A stretch of DNA of 64,000 nt from Epilithonimonas zeae (GCF_023278365.1 NZ_CP075338.1:2976001-3040000), one strand, 5' to 3'; positions 25,373-34,026 are shown, numbered from the stretch's first letter. Translations and numbers: made by a program. The notes: generated by a model from the sequence alone, not told the origin.

Positions 25373-25380
25373 CAAAACTA
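25373..25380 (-). promoter_or_regulatory. -7 box of secreted-protein gene
   Basis: Minus-strand TAGTTTTG, 18 bp upstream of the ATG at 25354; fits TAnnTTTG, no clear -33. Confidence 0.4.
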
Positions 25381-25446
25381 AAAAAATAAACATTTTAGTA
25401 TAGATTTATTGATGTGATTTTCAAGAGTATTCCATCAAATTTTGAT

Positions 25447-25454
25447 TAATTTTG
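25447..25454 (+). promoter_or_regulatory. -7 box of the DUF445 gene
   Basis: TAATTTTG fits TAnnTTTG and ends 29 bp before the chosen ATG. A longer frame from TTG at 25442 would begin before the box and was rejected. Confidence 0.45.
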
Positions 25455-25483
25455 TTTGGAATGATTTTCGATTTTCCAGATTT

Positions 25484-26725
25484 ATGAATGATGAATTGAA
25501 AAAACAACAGCTCAAACGCTACAAAACTCTTGCGACAGGATTATTTATTCTGATGGCGGTTACTTTCATAACAATGACGATTTTGCAAAAAGAAAATCAT
25601 TCGCATTGGATTGGCTACATCCGTGCGTTTTCTGAAGCAGCAATGGTCGGTGCTTTGGCAGATTGGTTTGCGGTGACGGCTTTGTTTAATTATCCTTTAG
25701 GTCTTAAGATTCCGCATACCAATTTGATTGAAAATTCTAAAGAAAAAATTGGTGACAATCTCGGAAATTTTGTGGTTGATAATTTTCTATCACCTCAGAA
25801 TATTCGTCCTTATATTCAGAAACTAAAAGTTTCGGTTTATGTAGGGGATTGGCTTTCCAAAGAGAGAAATCAAGATGTTTTGATTAATGAATTATCTTCA
25901 ATTCTTAAAGATATTATTAATAAACTCGATGATGAATCGGTTGTTAATTTTATTTCGAATAAAGCCGAAGAAATGACAGATTCCATCAAATTAAATTCAG
26001 TCATCGGAAACGGAATCGAATATCTTCTCAACAAAAATGACCATCAGAAAATCATTACAAACCTCAGTTCCCAAATCAAAAATTATATTCTTGAGAATCA
26101 GCAAATAGTTTCCGAAAGAGTAGGAAAGGAGAGTTTCTTTTTGATTCCGAAATCTGTAGATAATAAAATTGCAGAAAAAATCACCAAAGGTTTAAGCGAT
26201 TATTTTCTGGAAGTTGAAGAAAATCTTAATCATCCATTACGAGCTGAAATCAAGAATAAAATTCTGGATTTTTCACAAGAACTAAAAGAAGAACCAAAAT
26301 GGGAAACAGAATTTGATTCTATCAAATCCGATTTTCTGCAAAGTGATAAGATCAAACAATATTCATCTGACATTTGGCAATCTCTGAAATCGTCATTAAT
26401 CAAAGAATTATCCGAGAAAGATTCTAAACTGAAATCTTACGTCAGAAAAAACATTAACGAGTTTGTTTTCAATCTTCAGAATGATGAACAATTCCAAAAC
26501 CGAATTGATAATTGGGTTAGATTGACGGCCTATAAATATATTCTGAAAAATACCCGGAATTTTGGTGAGTTAATTAGTACAACCGTTGGCAATTGGGAAG
26601 GTAAAGAACTCAGCCGAAAACTGGAACTGGAAGTAGGGAAAGATTTGCAATTCATCAGAATCAATGGAACCATCGTTGGTGGACTGGTTGGTTTACTGAT
26701 TTACACGATTGCGAATTATATTTAA
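25484..26725 (+). CDS. DUF445-family membrane protein
   Basis: A 413-residue protein with a hydrophobic segment at about 15-35 (ATGLFILMAVTFITMTIL), the DUF445 hallmark AAMVGALADWFAVTALFNYPLGL (given here in part; residues about 56-78), a long helical, charged middle (residues 100-380), and a C-terminal membrane segment (GTIVGGLVGLLIYTIANYI). The fold suggests an anchor at both ends with an extended soluble or coiled-coil region between. Members include E. coli YjiN. The function is not established. ATG 25484 starts downstream of the -7 box. Confidence 0.85.
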   Translation: MNDELKKQQLKRYKTLATGLFILMAVTFITMTILQKENHSHWIGYIRAFSEAAMVGALADWFAVTALFNYPLGLKIPHTNLIENSKEKIGDNLGNFVVDNFLSPQNIRPYIQKLKVSVYVGDWLSKERNQDVLINELSSILKDIINKLDDESVVNFISNKAEEMTDSIKLNSVIGNGIEYLLNKNDHQKIITNLSSQIKNYILENQQIVSERVGKESFFLIPKSVDNKIAEKITKGLSDYFLEVEENLNHPLRAEIKNKILDFSQELKEEPKWETEFDSIKSDFLQSDKIKQYSSDIWQSLKSSLIKELSEKDSKLKSYVRKNINEFVFNLQNDEQFQNRIDNWVRLTAYKYILKNTRNFGELISTTVGNWEGKELSRKLELEVGKDLQFIRINGTIVGGLVGLLIYTIANYI

Positions 26726-26829
26726 ATGTAATTATAATTGATGCTCTCATAATTTTGGTAGATTTAGTAAATCATTAAAATTTAAATTTGCTTTATCTGC
26801 AAAATCAGAGAGATAATTTTATTCATAAA

Positions 26830-26854
26830 AAAGCCTCCAAATTTTGGAGGCTTT
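26830..26854. terminator. Bidirectional terminator
   Basis: Stem AAAGCCTCC with GGAGGCTTT and an AT-rich loop, with T-rich flanks on both sides. It lies between the convergent DUF445 gene and the gene at 26861. Confidence 0.8.
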
Positions 26855-26860
26855 CTATTT

Positions 26861-28528
26861 TTATTTCTTTTCAAGAATTTTCTCGATGATTTTATGTGTA
26901 ATCATATAAGTTGGTTTTACACCTGTGAGTCCAAGTCCGCCGGAAGATAATGTACTTCCTGTTTCTAATGGATTATCAGAAGCGTAATAAGCGTACATCA
27001 CAAACAAATCCGGAGAAATGTGATGGCGAATTTTGCTCGCTACTTGAATTGCTTTCTGGTAATGCGCACCTTCCATTTCCAGTCCGATGGCTTTCCAAGA
27101 AGTCGTCATAAAATAGGATAAAATATCTTTGTTTTGAAGTGACGTTCCTAAAACCGTAATCATTGGTCCTTCAAAAGCTTTAACCTCATCATCTACAAAA
27201 TCTTCCAATTTCAAAGCGTTTTCGAAAGTATAATTATCTGCAGTTCCTTCAAAAATGTGAGACGTGGGAATCATAATGTCGCCTTTTCCTCCAGTCAAGA
27301 TTCCTGCTTTCCCCATTATCGAAACCGATTTTACTTTCATCATATAAACTTCGCCGTTCACTTCATAAGGTCTTAACAACTCGTCCATTACTTCGTAAGC
27401 TTGTTCGCCGAAAGCATAATCGAAAACCAAAATCACATCGTCGCCTTTATATTTATGATTAGCAAAAACCGAATTTTTTAGTTCAGTTTTAGAAAGGTCA
27501 ATGATTTGAACATCAATGTTGCTTCCGCTATTGTCATCAATATAAATCATTCCTTCTTTCAACGCGTGGTCTAGGATTTTTTCCTGAAGATCTTTCTTGT
27601 TACTAATGTCAGCAAATAATTTGTAATCTACTTCTTTTGTAGCTTTTTTGTTAAGCGCCTCATTGGCAAAAAGCATATTTTTCACCGAGTGCATATTGGC
27701 ACTGATGATGTGAAGCGGACGCATATGAAGATTGTTTTCTACAAGAATATTTTTGATTTTGTTCGCCCATCTTTCCCCGAAAAGGTGATGACCAACACGT
27801 TCCTGAAGAATGGCTGAAAAATAGATTTCTCTTTCTCTTGTTTCTCTCCAATCATCAAGGCTGATCTGCCCTAACCAATAAATGATTTTGAATAAACGGT
27901 CAGGGTTTTTATCGTCTCCGAAGTTGTTATAAGCATTCAGAGTTTCATCAAAAGTTCTTCCTAAGAAAGAGGAAAGATGAATCAAAGCTACTTCTTTTTC
28001 TTTTCTGCTGTATTTTTTATCGCCTTTTGCAACCTCTTCAATGATTTTCCAGATGCGCTTTGGGCGACCTTCGTTATCCAAATCGAAACCGATATTTTTA
28101 ATTTTATCAGCTTCCAGATAAAGGAAAGTCAAGTGAGTCAGGATATCATAAATCTCAGAACGTCCCAAAAGAACTTCGATGTTCATCTGGTGTTCATCTA
28201 TTCTGTAGCAGTTTCTACGTCTTTTCTTAGGAACGATTGGCTCGAAACTTCCTTTGTCAAAACCTTCGTCAGAAGTCAGGTGTATAAAAGAACATTCCTC
28301 GATGCCTTCCGGAAGACGGTCAAGAACATAAAGCAAACCGTCCAGTTCTATCTTATTAGGGATACTCATACTTCCGTAGATTTCGGGATTGATGACCATT
28401 AATAATTTTCTTAACGATTCGCCCGACACTCCAGATGGTTTGAAAAATCCTCTATAGAATAAGTGTCTCATAGAGACATATAATCTTTCGATAGCTTCTG
28501 TGGTTTCTCTTGCTCTTGAATTTGCCAT
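26861..28528 (-). CDS. Large uncharacterised protein with nucleoside-phosphorylase-like C-terminal part
   Basis: A 555-residue soluble protein without signal peptide. The first 300 residues are mostly helical and not recognised. The end resembles the nucleoside phosphorylase/MTAN fold: a Gly-rich MGKAGILTGGKGDIMIPTSH stretch at about 405-424, and GLEMEG at 482-487, similar to the purine-ribose-binding MEGA motif. I recall flavobacterial homologues named DUF6909, but the name is uncertain. A phosphorylase or glycosidase activity is only a hypothesis. It has one of the best promoters in the window. Confidence 0.6.
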   Translation of the reverse strand: MANSRARETTEAIERLYVSMRHLFYRGFFKPSGVSGESLRKLLMVINPEIYGSMSIPNKIELDGLLYVLDRLPEGIEECSFIHLTSDEGFDKGSFEPIVPKKRRRNCYRIDEHQMNIEVLLGRSEIYDILTHLTFLYLEADKIKNIGFDLDNEGRPKRIWKIIEEVAKGDKKYSRKEKEVALIHLSSFLGRTFDETLNAYNNFGDDKNPDRLFKIIYWLGQISLDDWRETREREIYFSAILQERVGHHLFGERWANKIKNILVENNLHMRPLHIISANMHSVKNMLFANEALNKKATKEVDYKLFADISNKKDLQEKILDHALKEGMIYIDDNSGSNIDVQIIDLSKTELKNSVFANHKYKGDDVILVFDYAFGEQAYEVMDELLRPYEVNGEVYMMKVKSVSIMGKAGILTGGKGDIMIPTSHIFEGTADNYTFENALKLEDFVDDEVKAFEGPMITVLGTSLQNKDILSYFMTTSWKAIGLEMEGAHYQKAIQVASKIRHHISPDLFVMYAYYASDNPLETGSTLSSGGLGLTGVKPTYMITHKIIEKILEKK

Positions 28529-28553
28529 ATATTAAAATTTTTGTAAAAGTCTG

Positions 28554-28582
28554 CAAAGGTATGAAATTTTATTTAAATCAAA
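28554..28582 (-). promoter_or_regulatory. Promoter of the gene at 26861-28528
   Basis: Minus-strand TACCTTTG (28554-28561) with TTTG (28579-28582) 17 bp upstream. This fits the Bacteroidota -33/-7 pattern. The ATG is 25 bp downstream. Confidence 0.65.
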
Positions 28583-28852
28583 ATAATTTGTTTAATTGGT
28601 TGAATTTCAAACGATTGTTGCTTTTGTGTGCTTCTTGGTTTATTAATTTAATAGTTTTTAAAGTTAAACTTTCTCCTCAATATTCTAAAAATAAATTTTA
28701 TTCATAATTTGATAACAAATATTAAATAAGAGTTTTATATACGTTAATTGATTTGTCTTAAAATTTAGGGGTTGTATAAAGATTTAAAATTGTTTTTATT
28801 TTAAACGGCCATAAATTTTTAGGGGTAAATTAATTTGAATTTATATTTTTTG
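28583..28852. other. AT-rich divergent intergenic region before glnN
   Basis: The 28529-28884 gap (356 bp) separates two divergent genes. It contains the two promoters annotated here and very AT-rich DNA with no credible gene. A 65-codon frame on the plus strand (28510-28707) has poor composition and no start signals. The two AGGGGT segments near 28766 and 28821 may be binding sites for a nitrogen regulator, but this is only a guess. Confidence 0.4.
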
Positions 28853-28860
28853 TAAATTTG
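28853..28860 (+). promoter_or_regulatory. -7 box of glnN
   Basis: TAAATTTG fits TAnnTTTG. A TTG 15 bp upstream (28835-28837) is at shorter than normal spacing. The ATG is 24 bp downstream. Confidence 0.5.
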
Positions 28861-28884
28861 CCTTGTTAAAAATAACACACTTTT

Positions 28885-31083
28885 ATGTCAACATTAAGAT
28901 TTAAAGCCTTAGCCGAGCTTCCTTTCAGAAATTACAGACAGGATAATGCGGTTTCTATCCCTTCCAAACTTTCAGAATTGTTTTGTCAAAATGTATTCTC
29001 AGAAGAAACAATGAGAGAATATCTGACGAAAGAAGCGTTCCAATCCATTTTGGATGCTATTAAAAAAGGAACAAAAATCCAGAGACACATTGCGGATCAG
29101 GTAGCTGTTGCGATGAAAGATTGGGCAATGTCCAAAGGAGCCACACACTACACGCACTGGTTTCAACCGTTGACAGGAGCAACTGCTGAGAAACACGATT
29201 CTTTCTTCACACCAATCGAAGGTGGGAGAGCAATTGAGAGATTCAGTGGTGCATTATTGATTCAGCAAGAGCCGGATGCTTCTTCTTTCCCGAACGGTGG
29301 AATCAGAAATACGTTTGAAGCTAGAGGTTATACTGCTTGGGATCCGACTTCTCCGGCTTTCATTATGGGAACTACACTTTGTATTCCTTCGATTTTCATT
29401 TCTTATACTGGTGAAACTTTAGATTATAAAGCACCTTTATTAAGAGCTTTGAATGCGGTTGATGAAGCGGCGACAGATGTTTGCAAATCTTACTTCGATA
29501 AAAATGTAACAAAAGTTTCTCCGACTCTAGGTTGGGAACAAGAATATTTCTTGGTAGATACAGCTTTGTATCAATCGAGACCAGATTTGGTTTTAACAGG
29601 AAAAACTTTGCTAGGACATTCTCCTGCAAAAGGACAACAGTTGGATGACCATTATTTTGGTTCGATTCCTACAAGAGTGATGAACTATATGAAGGAGTTG
29701 GAAATCGAATGTATGAAGTTAGGAATTCCTGTAACAACGCGTCACAACGAGGTTGCGCCTAACCAATTCGAATTGGCACCAATGTTCGAAGAAGCAAATG
29801 TTGCAGTTGACCACAATTCATTATTAATGGATATTATGGCGAGAATTGCACACAAGCATCACTTCCATATTTTATTTCACGAAAAACCATTTGCTGGTGT
29901 TAACGGAAGTGGAAAACATAACAACTGGTCTTTGGGAACAGATACAGGCGAAAACCTTTTGAGTCCAGGTAAAAATCCGAAGAAAAACCTTCAGTTCCTG
30001 ACTTTCTTTGTTAATACTTTGAAAGCGGTTCACGATTATGCGGATTTGTTGAGAGCATCTATCGCATCTGCTAGCAACGACCACAGATTGGGAGCTAATG
30101 AAGCGCCACCGGCAATCATTTCAGCATTCATAGGAAGTCAATTGTTCGGCGTTTTGGAAGAATTGGAAAAAGTAACAGACGGAAAATTATCTCCTGAAGA
30201 AAAAACGGAGTTGAAACTGAATGTTGTTGGAAAAATTCCTGAAATTCTTTTAGATAATACCGATAGAAACAGAACGTCTCCATTTGCCTTTACAGGAAAC
30301 AAATTCGAAATCAGAGCGGTGGGCTCTTCTGCAAACTGTGCGGAAGTAATGACTGTAATGAACGTAATTGCGGCTAAACAATTAAAAACCTTCAAAACTG
30401 AAGTTGATGCTTTGATTGAAACTGGTCTTAAGAAAGATGAAGCCATTTTCAATGTATTAAGAGAATACATCAAGCAATCTAAGAGCATTATGTTCGAAGG
30501 TGACGGCTATTCTGAGGATTGGGCAAAAGAAGCAGAGAAAAGAGGTCTTAACAATTTGAAGACAACTCCGGAAGCTCTTAAAATGGAATTAGACCAAAAA
30601 TTCGTTGAGCTTTACGAGGAATTAGGAATCTATTCCCACAGAGAATTCGAAGCTAGAAATGAAATCAAATTAGAAAAATACTCAACAGTCATTGATATCG
30701 AAGCCAGAGTTTTGGCTGATATCGCAAGAAACCACATCATTCCCGCAGCACTTAATTATCAAAACAGATTGATTGAGAACGTTAAAGGTTTGAAAGAAAT
30801 CTTTGGAGACAAAGAATTCAAGACTTTGGCAAAAGAACAATTGGCGTTGATTTCTGATATTTCCGGAAATGTTTCCCAAATCAAAGTTGGAGTTGACGAA
30901 CTTTTGGCAGCTAAAGAAAAAGCTAAAAATACATCAGGAAGTCAAAAACAAGCAGAGGAATATTGCACCAAAGTTATCCCTTTATTTGACAACATCAGAG
31001 AGGCTTCTGATGCTCTTGAAATGATGGTTGATGATGAGCTTTGGCCAATGACAAAATATAGAGAATTACTCTTCACTAGATAA
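28885..31083 (+). CDS. glnN: Glutamine synthetase type III
   Basis: A 732-residue GSIII enzyme that makes glutamine from glutamate, ammonia and ATP. The length (GSI has about 450 residues) and N-terminal block MSTLRFKALAELPFRN place it in GSIII, common in Bacteroidota and cyanobacteria. Visible active-site blocks are GWEQEYFLVD, RHNEVAPNQFELAP, VNGSGKHNNWSLGTD and RTSPFAFTGNKFEIRAVGSS. It is a large dodecamer in characterised relatives. It has its own promoter and terminator. Nitrogen control is likely but no site can be assigned. Confidence 0.95.
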   Translation: MSTLRFKALAELPFRNYRQDNAVSIPSKLSELFCQNVFSEETMREYLTKEAFQSILDAIKKGTKIQRHIADQVAVAMKDWAMSKGATHYTHWFQPLTGATAEKHDSFFTPIEGGRAIERFSGALLIQQEPDASSFPNGGIRNTFEARGYTAWDPTSPAFIMGTTLCIPSIFISYTGETLDYKAPLLRALNAVDEAATDVCKSYFDKNVTKVSPTLGWEQEYFLVDTALYQSRPDLVLTGKTLLGHSPAKGQQLDDHYFGSIPTRVMNYMKELEIECMKLGIPVTTRHNEVAPNQFELAPMFEEANVAVDHNSLLMDIMARIAHKHHFHILFHEKPFAGVNGSGKHNNWSLGTDTGENLLSPGKNPKKNLQFLTFFVNTLKAVHDYADLLRASIASASNDHRLGANEAPPAIISAFIGSQLFGVLEELEKVTDGKLSPEEKTELKLNVVGKIPEILLDNTDRNRTSPFAFTGNKFEIRAVGSSANCAEVMTVMNVIAAKQLKTFKTEVDALIETGLKKDEAIFNVLREYIKQSKSIMFEGDGYSEDWAKEAEKRGLNNLKTTPEALKMELDQKFVELYEELGIYSHREFEARNEIKLEKYSTVIDIEARVLADIARNHIIPAALNYQNRLIENVKGLKEIFGDKEFKTLAKEQLALISDISGNVSQIKVGVDELLAAKEKAKNTSGSQKQAEEYCTKVIPLFDNIREASDALEMMVDDELWPMTKYRELLFTR

Positions 31084-31121
31084 ATATCTACAAAAAAGTT
31101 AAAGAATCTTAACTAAAAATA

Positions 31122-31155
31122 AAACCGCAATGCCCAAATAAAGGCTTTGCGGTTT
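31122..31155 (+). terminator. Rho-independent terminator of glnN
   Basis: Stem AAACCGCAA with TTGCGGTTT, extended by GCC/GGC across a mismatch, 8-base loop, then GTTTTTTTTT. Confidence 0.8.
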
Positions 31156-31247
31156 GTTTTTTTTTAACATTCTTAAAAAGACTGTTAAAATATGTTAAAC
31201 TAAAAGTCTCTCAGTTTGAATTGGAAGACCCTTTAAACGGTAATGGC

Positions 31248-31255
31248 TATTTTTG
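31248..31255 (+). promoter_or_regulatory. -7 box of the NlpC/P60 gene
   Basis: TATTTTTG fits TAnnTTTG, with a TTG at 31221-31223 (24 bp spacing, slightly long). The ATG is 53 bp downstream. Confidence 0.5.
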
Positions 31256-31308
31256 CTATGCAATCACAAAATACCAACCTAAAGTTTAACACAAATAATT
31301 AAATATAT

Positions 31309-31971
31309 ATGAAGAAAAGAGTTCTAGTTTATATCTTATTTGTGACCACGTTTTTTTCACTTCAGTCTTGTGTTTCTAACTATGTGGTTTCTAACAATCA
31401 AACATACAAAACTGATGCCAAATTTGCATCATTGGATGTAAACGTAAAACCCGTAACCGACAAATCAAACAACAAAGGACAACAAGTTTTAGCATCTATT
31501 GCTAATACAAACGATGTTATCAAAAGGTCAGCGATAGAAAATGCAATCAGACACAGCAATACGATTGACAATATCTTATCCGAAGCTGAAAGTTATCTCG
31601 GAACACCATACAGATTCGGAGGAACTTCCAGAAGCGGAATAGACTGTTCAGCATTCGTATTGTCAGTTTTTGGCGCAGCAGCTGGGATGGACCTTCCAAG
31701 AGTAGCAGCTCAACAATCTCAAGAAGGCGATTCTGTAGAAAAAACAGAACTTCAGAAAGGAGATTTGGTATTTTTCTCACACAGAGGCAGCAGAATCTCT
31801 CACGTAGGAATCGTGGAAGATGTAACACCAGAAGGCGAAGTGAAGTTTATTCACGCTGCAACATCCAAAGGAGTAATGGTTTCTTCACTAGACGATAACT
31901 ATTGGGGACCAAAATTTAGATTCGCTAAGCGAGTTGTAAAAGAAAATGCATTAACTGTATTAAATAATTAG
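31309..31971 (+). CDS. NlpC/P60-family lipoprotein (cell-wall peptidase)
   Basis: A 220-residue lipoprotein with lipobox LQSC (Cys 21). A linker of about 65 residues precedes the NlpC/P60 domain (about 85-210). The catalytic Cys is C113 (GIDCSAFVLSVFG), His is H165 (RISHVGIVE), and the third polar residue H182 (FIHAATSKGV). The domain start TPYRFGGTSRSG is standard. It should cleave within peptidoglycan stem peptides, probably at gamma-D-Glu-DAP. A strong terminator follows. Confidence 0.92.
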   Translation: MKKRVLVYILFVTTFFSLQSCVSNYVVSNNQTYKTDAKFASLDVNVKPVTDKSNNKGQQVLASIANTNDVIKRSAIENAIRHSNTIDNILSEAESYLGTPYRFGGTSRSGIDCSAFVLSVFGAAAGMDLPRVAAQQSQEGDSVEKTELQKGDLVFFSHRGSRISHVGIVEDVTPEGEVKFIHAATSKGVMVSSLDDNYWGPKFRFAKRVVKENALTVLNN

Positions 31972-31990
31972 AGAGACTGAAAATATTCAG

Positions 31991-32022
31991 AAAAAACCTC
32001 AGAAGCAATTCTGAGGTTTTTT
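31991..32022. terminator. Rho-independent terminator
   Basis: A perfect 14-bp stem (AAAAAACCTCAGAA with its complement) around a GCAA loop, ending in a T-run. It ends the NlpC/P60 gene. Confidence 0.85.
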
Positions 32023-32030
32023 TATTTATA

Positions 32031-32058
32031 GGTCATTGCGAACGAAGTGAAGCAATCT
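32031..32058. repeat. Repeat of the ATTGCGAACGAAGTGAAGCAAT type
   Basis: The 28-bp segment reads GGTCATTGCGAACGAAG, TGAAGCAATCT. Short hyphenated palindromes of this form recur in many bacterial genomes. It is the first of three repeats between 32031 and 32249. Confidence 0.5.
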
Positions 32059-32071
32059 AAAAAAATACTTA

Positions 32072-32175
32072 GGAGCTATTTCCCGCTTTCCGTTGCAATC
32101 TTTTTTGCAGACAATTTTCACATCAATAGACCCGAAATTCACGCAAAAAAGGATTTCCACTGCAATCGGGGCTAG
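32072..32175. repeat. Dispersed repeat family B, copy 2
   Basis: The ends match copy 1 at 9636-9722: GAGCTATTTCCCGCTTTCCG and CTGCAATCGGGGCTAG. The middle is different and holds a 9-bp inverted repeat, CTTTTTTGC (32100-32108) with GCAAAAAAG (32143-32151). Confidence 0.7.
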
Positions 32176-32226
32176 GAATTTTGTCATCCAAACAACATTT
32201 GTCATTTAAAATTTACTATCAACATT

Positions 32227-32249
32227 GTCAGACTGAGGCTCTCGAAGTC
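32227..32249. repeat. Repeat of the GTCAGACTGAG-type running into a stop codon
   Basis: GTCAGACTGAGGCTCTCGAAG plus TC is a short imperfect palindrome of a type common in flavobacterial intergenic DNA. Its last bases include the stop codon of the kinase-like gene at 32248. Confidence 0.4.
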
Positions 32250-33264
32250 AATCTATAATCAATTCCTCAATCTTAGATTGCACTTCTTTGCTTTTTAATC
32301 TTAGAATGATAAAATACAATTCCGGAAACTGCAGGGCAATCTCATTCCACGTTTGATTCAGTTCATAAATGTTATTAATTCCTTGAAGTAAGCTTGCTAA
32401 AAAATGTTTTTTTCTCTGTATCAACCCACGGAATCCGTAAGCGCCTAAAACCTGCAGAAATCGCATCATTTTCATCCATTCAAAAGATTGTTTCAGAGCT
32501 TCTTTGTCAGAATCCTTTTCCCAGAATGATACATAATACTCAAGCATTTCTTCTTTAAAATTATTAGGGAAATTAGCTTTAGCCTGATAAAGAAAAGAAA
32601 TCACATCATAAGTCGCAGGACCTTCCATTGCCGATTGATAATCGATAAAGAAAACCTCATCATTCTCATCCACCAAAATATTCCTGGACTGGAAATCCCG
32701 AATCATCAAGGTCTTTGGCTCCAACTTCTGAATCAACTCAGAAATAGTTTTGAATTCCTTCAACAAAGTCGATTTGTGATATTCAATTTCAAGAACATCA
32801 ATCAAAAAATTCTTGAAGTAATAAAGATCGTGCGTAATTGGTAAATCATCATAACTTTCGTACTCAAAGCTTTTTTTGAAATCTACTTTTCCCAAAGTTT
32901 TGGTCTGTAATTCAAACAGTTTTATCAGGCTTTTTTTGACCAGATTTTTTACTCGGTCAGAAGTTCCTTCTTTAGTAATAACTTCCGAAAGTGTTTTATT
33001 TCCCAAAAACTCCTGAACATATAAATCTCTTTCAAAATTGATTTTAAAAATCTTCGGTGTATTAAGTTGTAGACTTTGAAATAACTCGGAAAAATAGAAA
33101 AAAGCCTCATTCTCCCGGATATTCTCGTTATAAGTGATCACATATTTCTTATCCTCAAAACTCCCGATATAATTGATTCTGGAAGAGCCACTTTGTGGAA
33201 GAGCAATAAAAGAATCCGGGTTTTTACCCAAAAATTCTTTGAAAAAATCCTGATGTTCCTGCAT
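32248..33264 (-). CDS. Aminoglycoside-phosphotransferase-fold kinase, AmgK-like
   Basis: A 338-residue kinase of the APH/choline-kinase fold. The catalytic loop reads IRDFQSRNIL, with D190 and N195 in the place of HxDxxxxN, and the metal-binding Asp is D208 in FIDYQSAMEGPATYD. The long form FxDYQxAxxGPxTYDxxSxL is very like AmgK, which phosphorylates N-acetylmuramate or N-acetylglucosamine for peptidoglycan recycling. AmgK is often paired with the nucleotidyltransferase MurU, which is not present here. A TAACTTTG box lies just upstream. The AmgK role is likely but not certain. Confidence 0.75.
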   Translation of the reverse strand: MQEHQDFFKEFLGKNPDSFIALPQSGSSRINYIGSFEDKKYVITYNENIRENEAFFYFSELFQSLQLNTPKIFKINFERDLYVQEFLGNKTLSEVITKEGTSDRVKNLVKKSLIKLFELQTKTLGKVDFKKSFEYESYDDLPITHDLYYFKNFLIDVLEIEYHKSTLLKEFKTISELIQKLEPKTLMIRDFQSRNILVDENDEVFFIDYQSAMEGPATYDVISFLYQAKANFPNNFKEEMLEYYVSFWEKDSDKEALKQSFEWMKMMRFLQVLGAYGFRGLIQRKKHFLASLLQGINNIYELNQTWNEIALQFPELYFIILRLKSKEVQSKIEELIID

Positions 33265-33268
33265 AGAA

Positions 33269-33276
33269 CAAAGTTA
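33269..33276 (-). promoter_or_regulatory. -7 box of the AmgK-like gene
   Basis: Minus-strand TAACTTTG, 4 bp upstream of the ATG; fits TAnnTTTG, suggesting a leaderless transcript as for dnaB. Confidence 0.5.
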
Positions 33277-33394
33277 ATTAATAATAGATTTTGATTCGCT
33301 AAAAATTGTAATTTTACGCTTTAAAATCACAAACTTAGAATTTTATAAAAATAAAGTGTGATTTCAATTGACCTTAAAAAATAAACACCCACAA

Positions 33395-33925
33395 ATGAAA
33401 GATTTTTTACCCGTTCTGAAAATTTTATTAAGATTCGTTGTTATCTATATCGTTCTGGTATTGCTCTATCAATTCTATCTTAACTCTTATGAGAACGAAG
33501 TGGTAGATCCTTTTACAAGATGGGTAGCGAAACAAGTCGCTTTTCTGCAAAATGTATTAGGCTTCCCAACTGTTTTGGTTGATAGTTTGAAATTGCATAG
33601 TGTCTTGTTTCAAACATCCGGGAAGTTCACAACCAGAATGGTAGAAGGTTGTAATGTTTTCTCGGTCGCAATCTTATTTACGGCTTTTGTTTTTGCTTTT
33701 TATAAAGGTGCTAAAACATTTCTATTTGCCCTCGGAGGAATCATTTTACTTCATATCCTTAATATTTCAAGAATTGTTTTACTGAATATCATTTTCTTAA
33801 AATATCCTCAGTACGAAAAAGTTGGGCATGATTACCTTTTTCCAGCGATTATTTATGGTGGCGTAATTATTCTTTGGTTAGTCTGGATTCAGTTTTTTGC
33901 TTTAAAAAAAACCGATAAATCTTAA
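33395..33925 (+). CDS. xrtF: Exosortase family protein XrtF
   Basis: A 176-residue membrane protein with about five to six hydrophobic segments. The exosortase catalytic triad is visible: C86 (MVEGCNVFSVAILF), R126 (ILNISRIVLL) and H145 (VGHDYLFP). This form, with short length, is XrtF of flavobacteria, and the next conserved gene encodes the exosortase-F-associated protein. Exosortases are thought to be transpeptidases that act on C-terminal PEP-CTERM-like tails, but the XrtF substrate signal is not known. The start is ATG 33395; a TTG at 33368 also opens the frame but was rejected. Confidence 0.88.
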   Translation: MKDFLPVLKILLRFVVIYIVLVLLYQFYLNSYENEVVDPFTRWVAKQVAFLQNVLGFPTVLVDSLKLHSVLFQTSGKFTTRMVEGCNVFSVAILFTAFVFAFYKGAKTFLFALGGIILLHILNISRIVLLNIIFLKYPQYEKVGHDYLFPAIIYGGVIILWLVWIQFFALKKTDKS

Positions 33926-33997
33926 TTATCATTACAGAATTTTGTTTTTTTTTGACTTTAATTGTTGATTATTAGCAATTAAGAATATTTATTTTTG

Positions 33998-34005
33998 TAA
34001 TTTTG
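33998..34005 (+). promoter_or_regulatory. -7 box between xrtF and its partner gene
   Basis: TAATTTTG fits TAnnTTTG. It is followed by a 15-bp palindrome-like hairpin (TCGTGT with ACACGA, 34006-34020) and by a short open frame at 34027. It suggests a separate transcript covering the partner gene. Confidence 0.4.
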
Positions 34006-34026
34006 TCGTGTAACACACGAGAAGCA

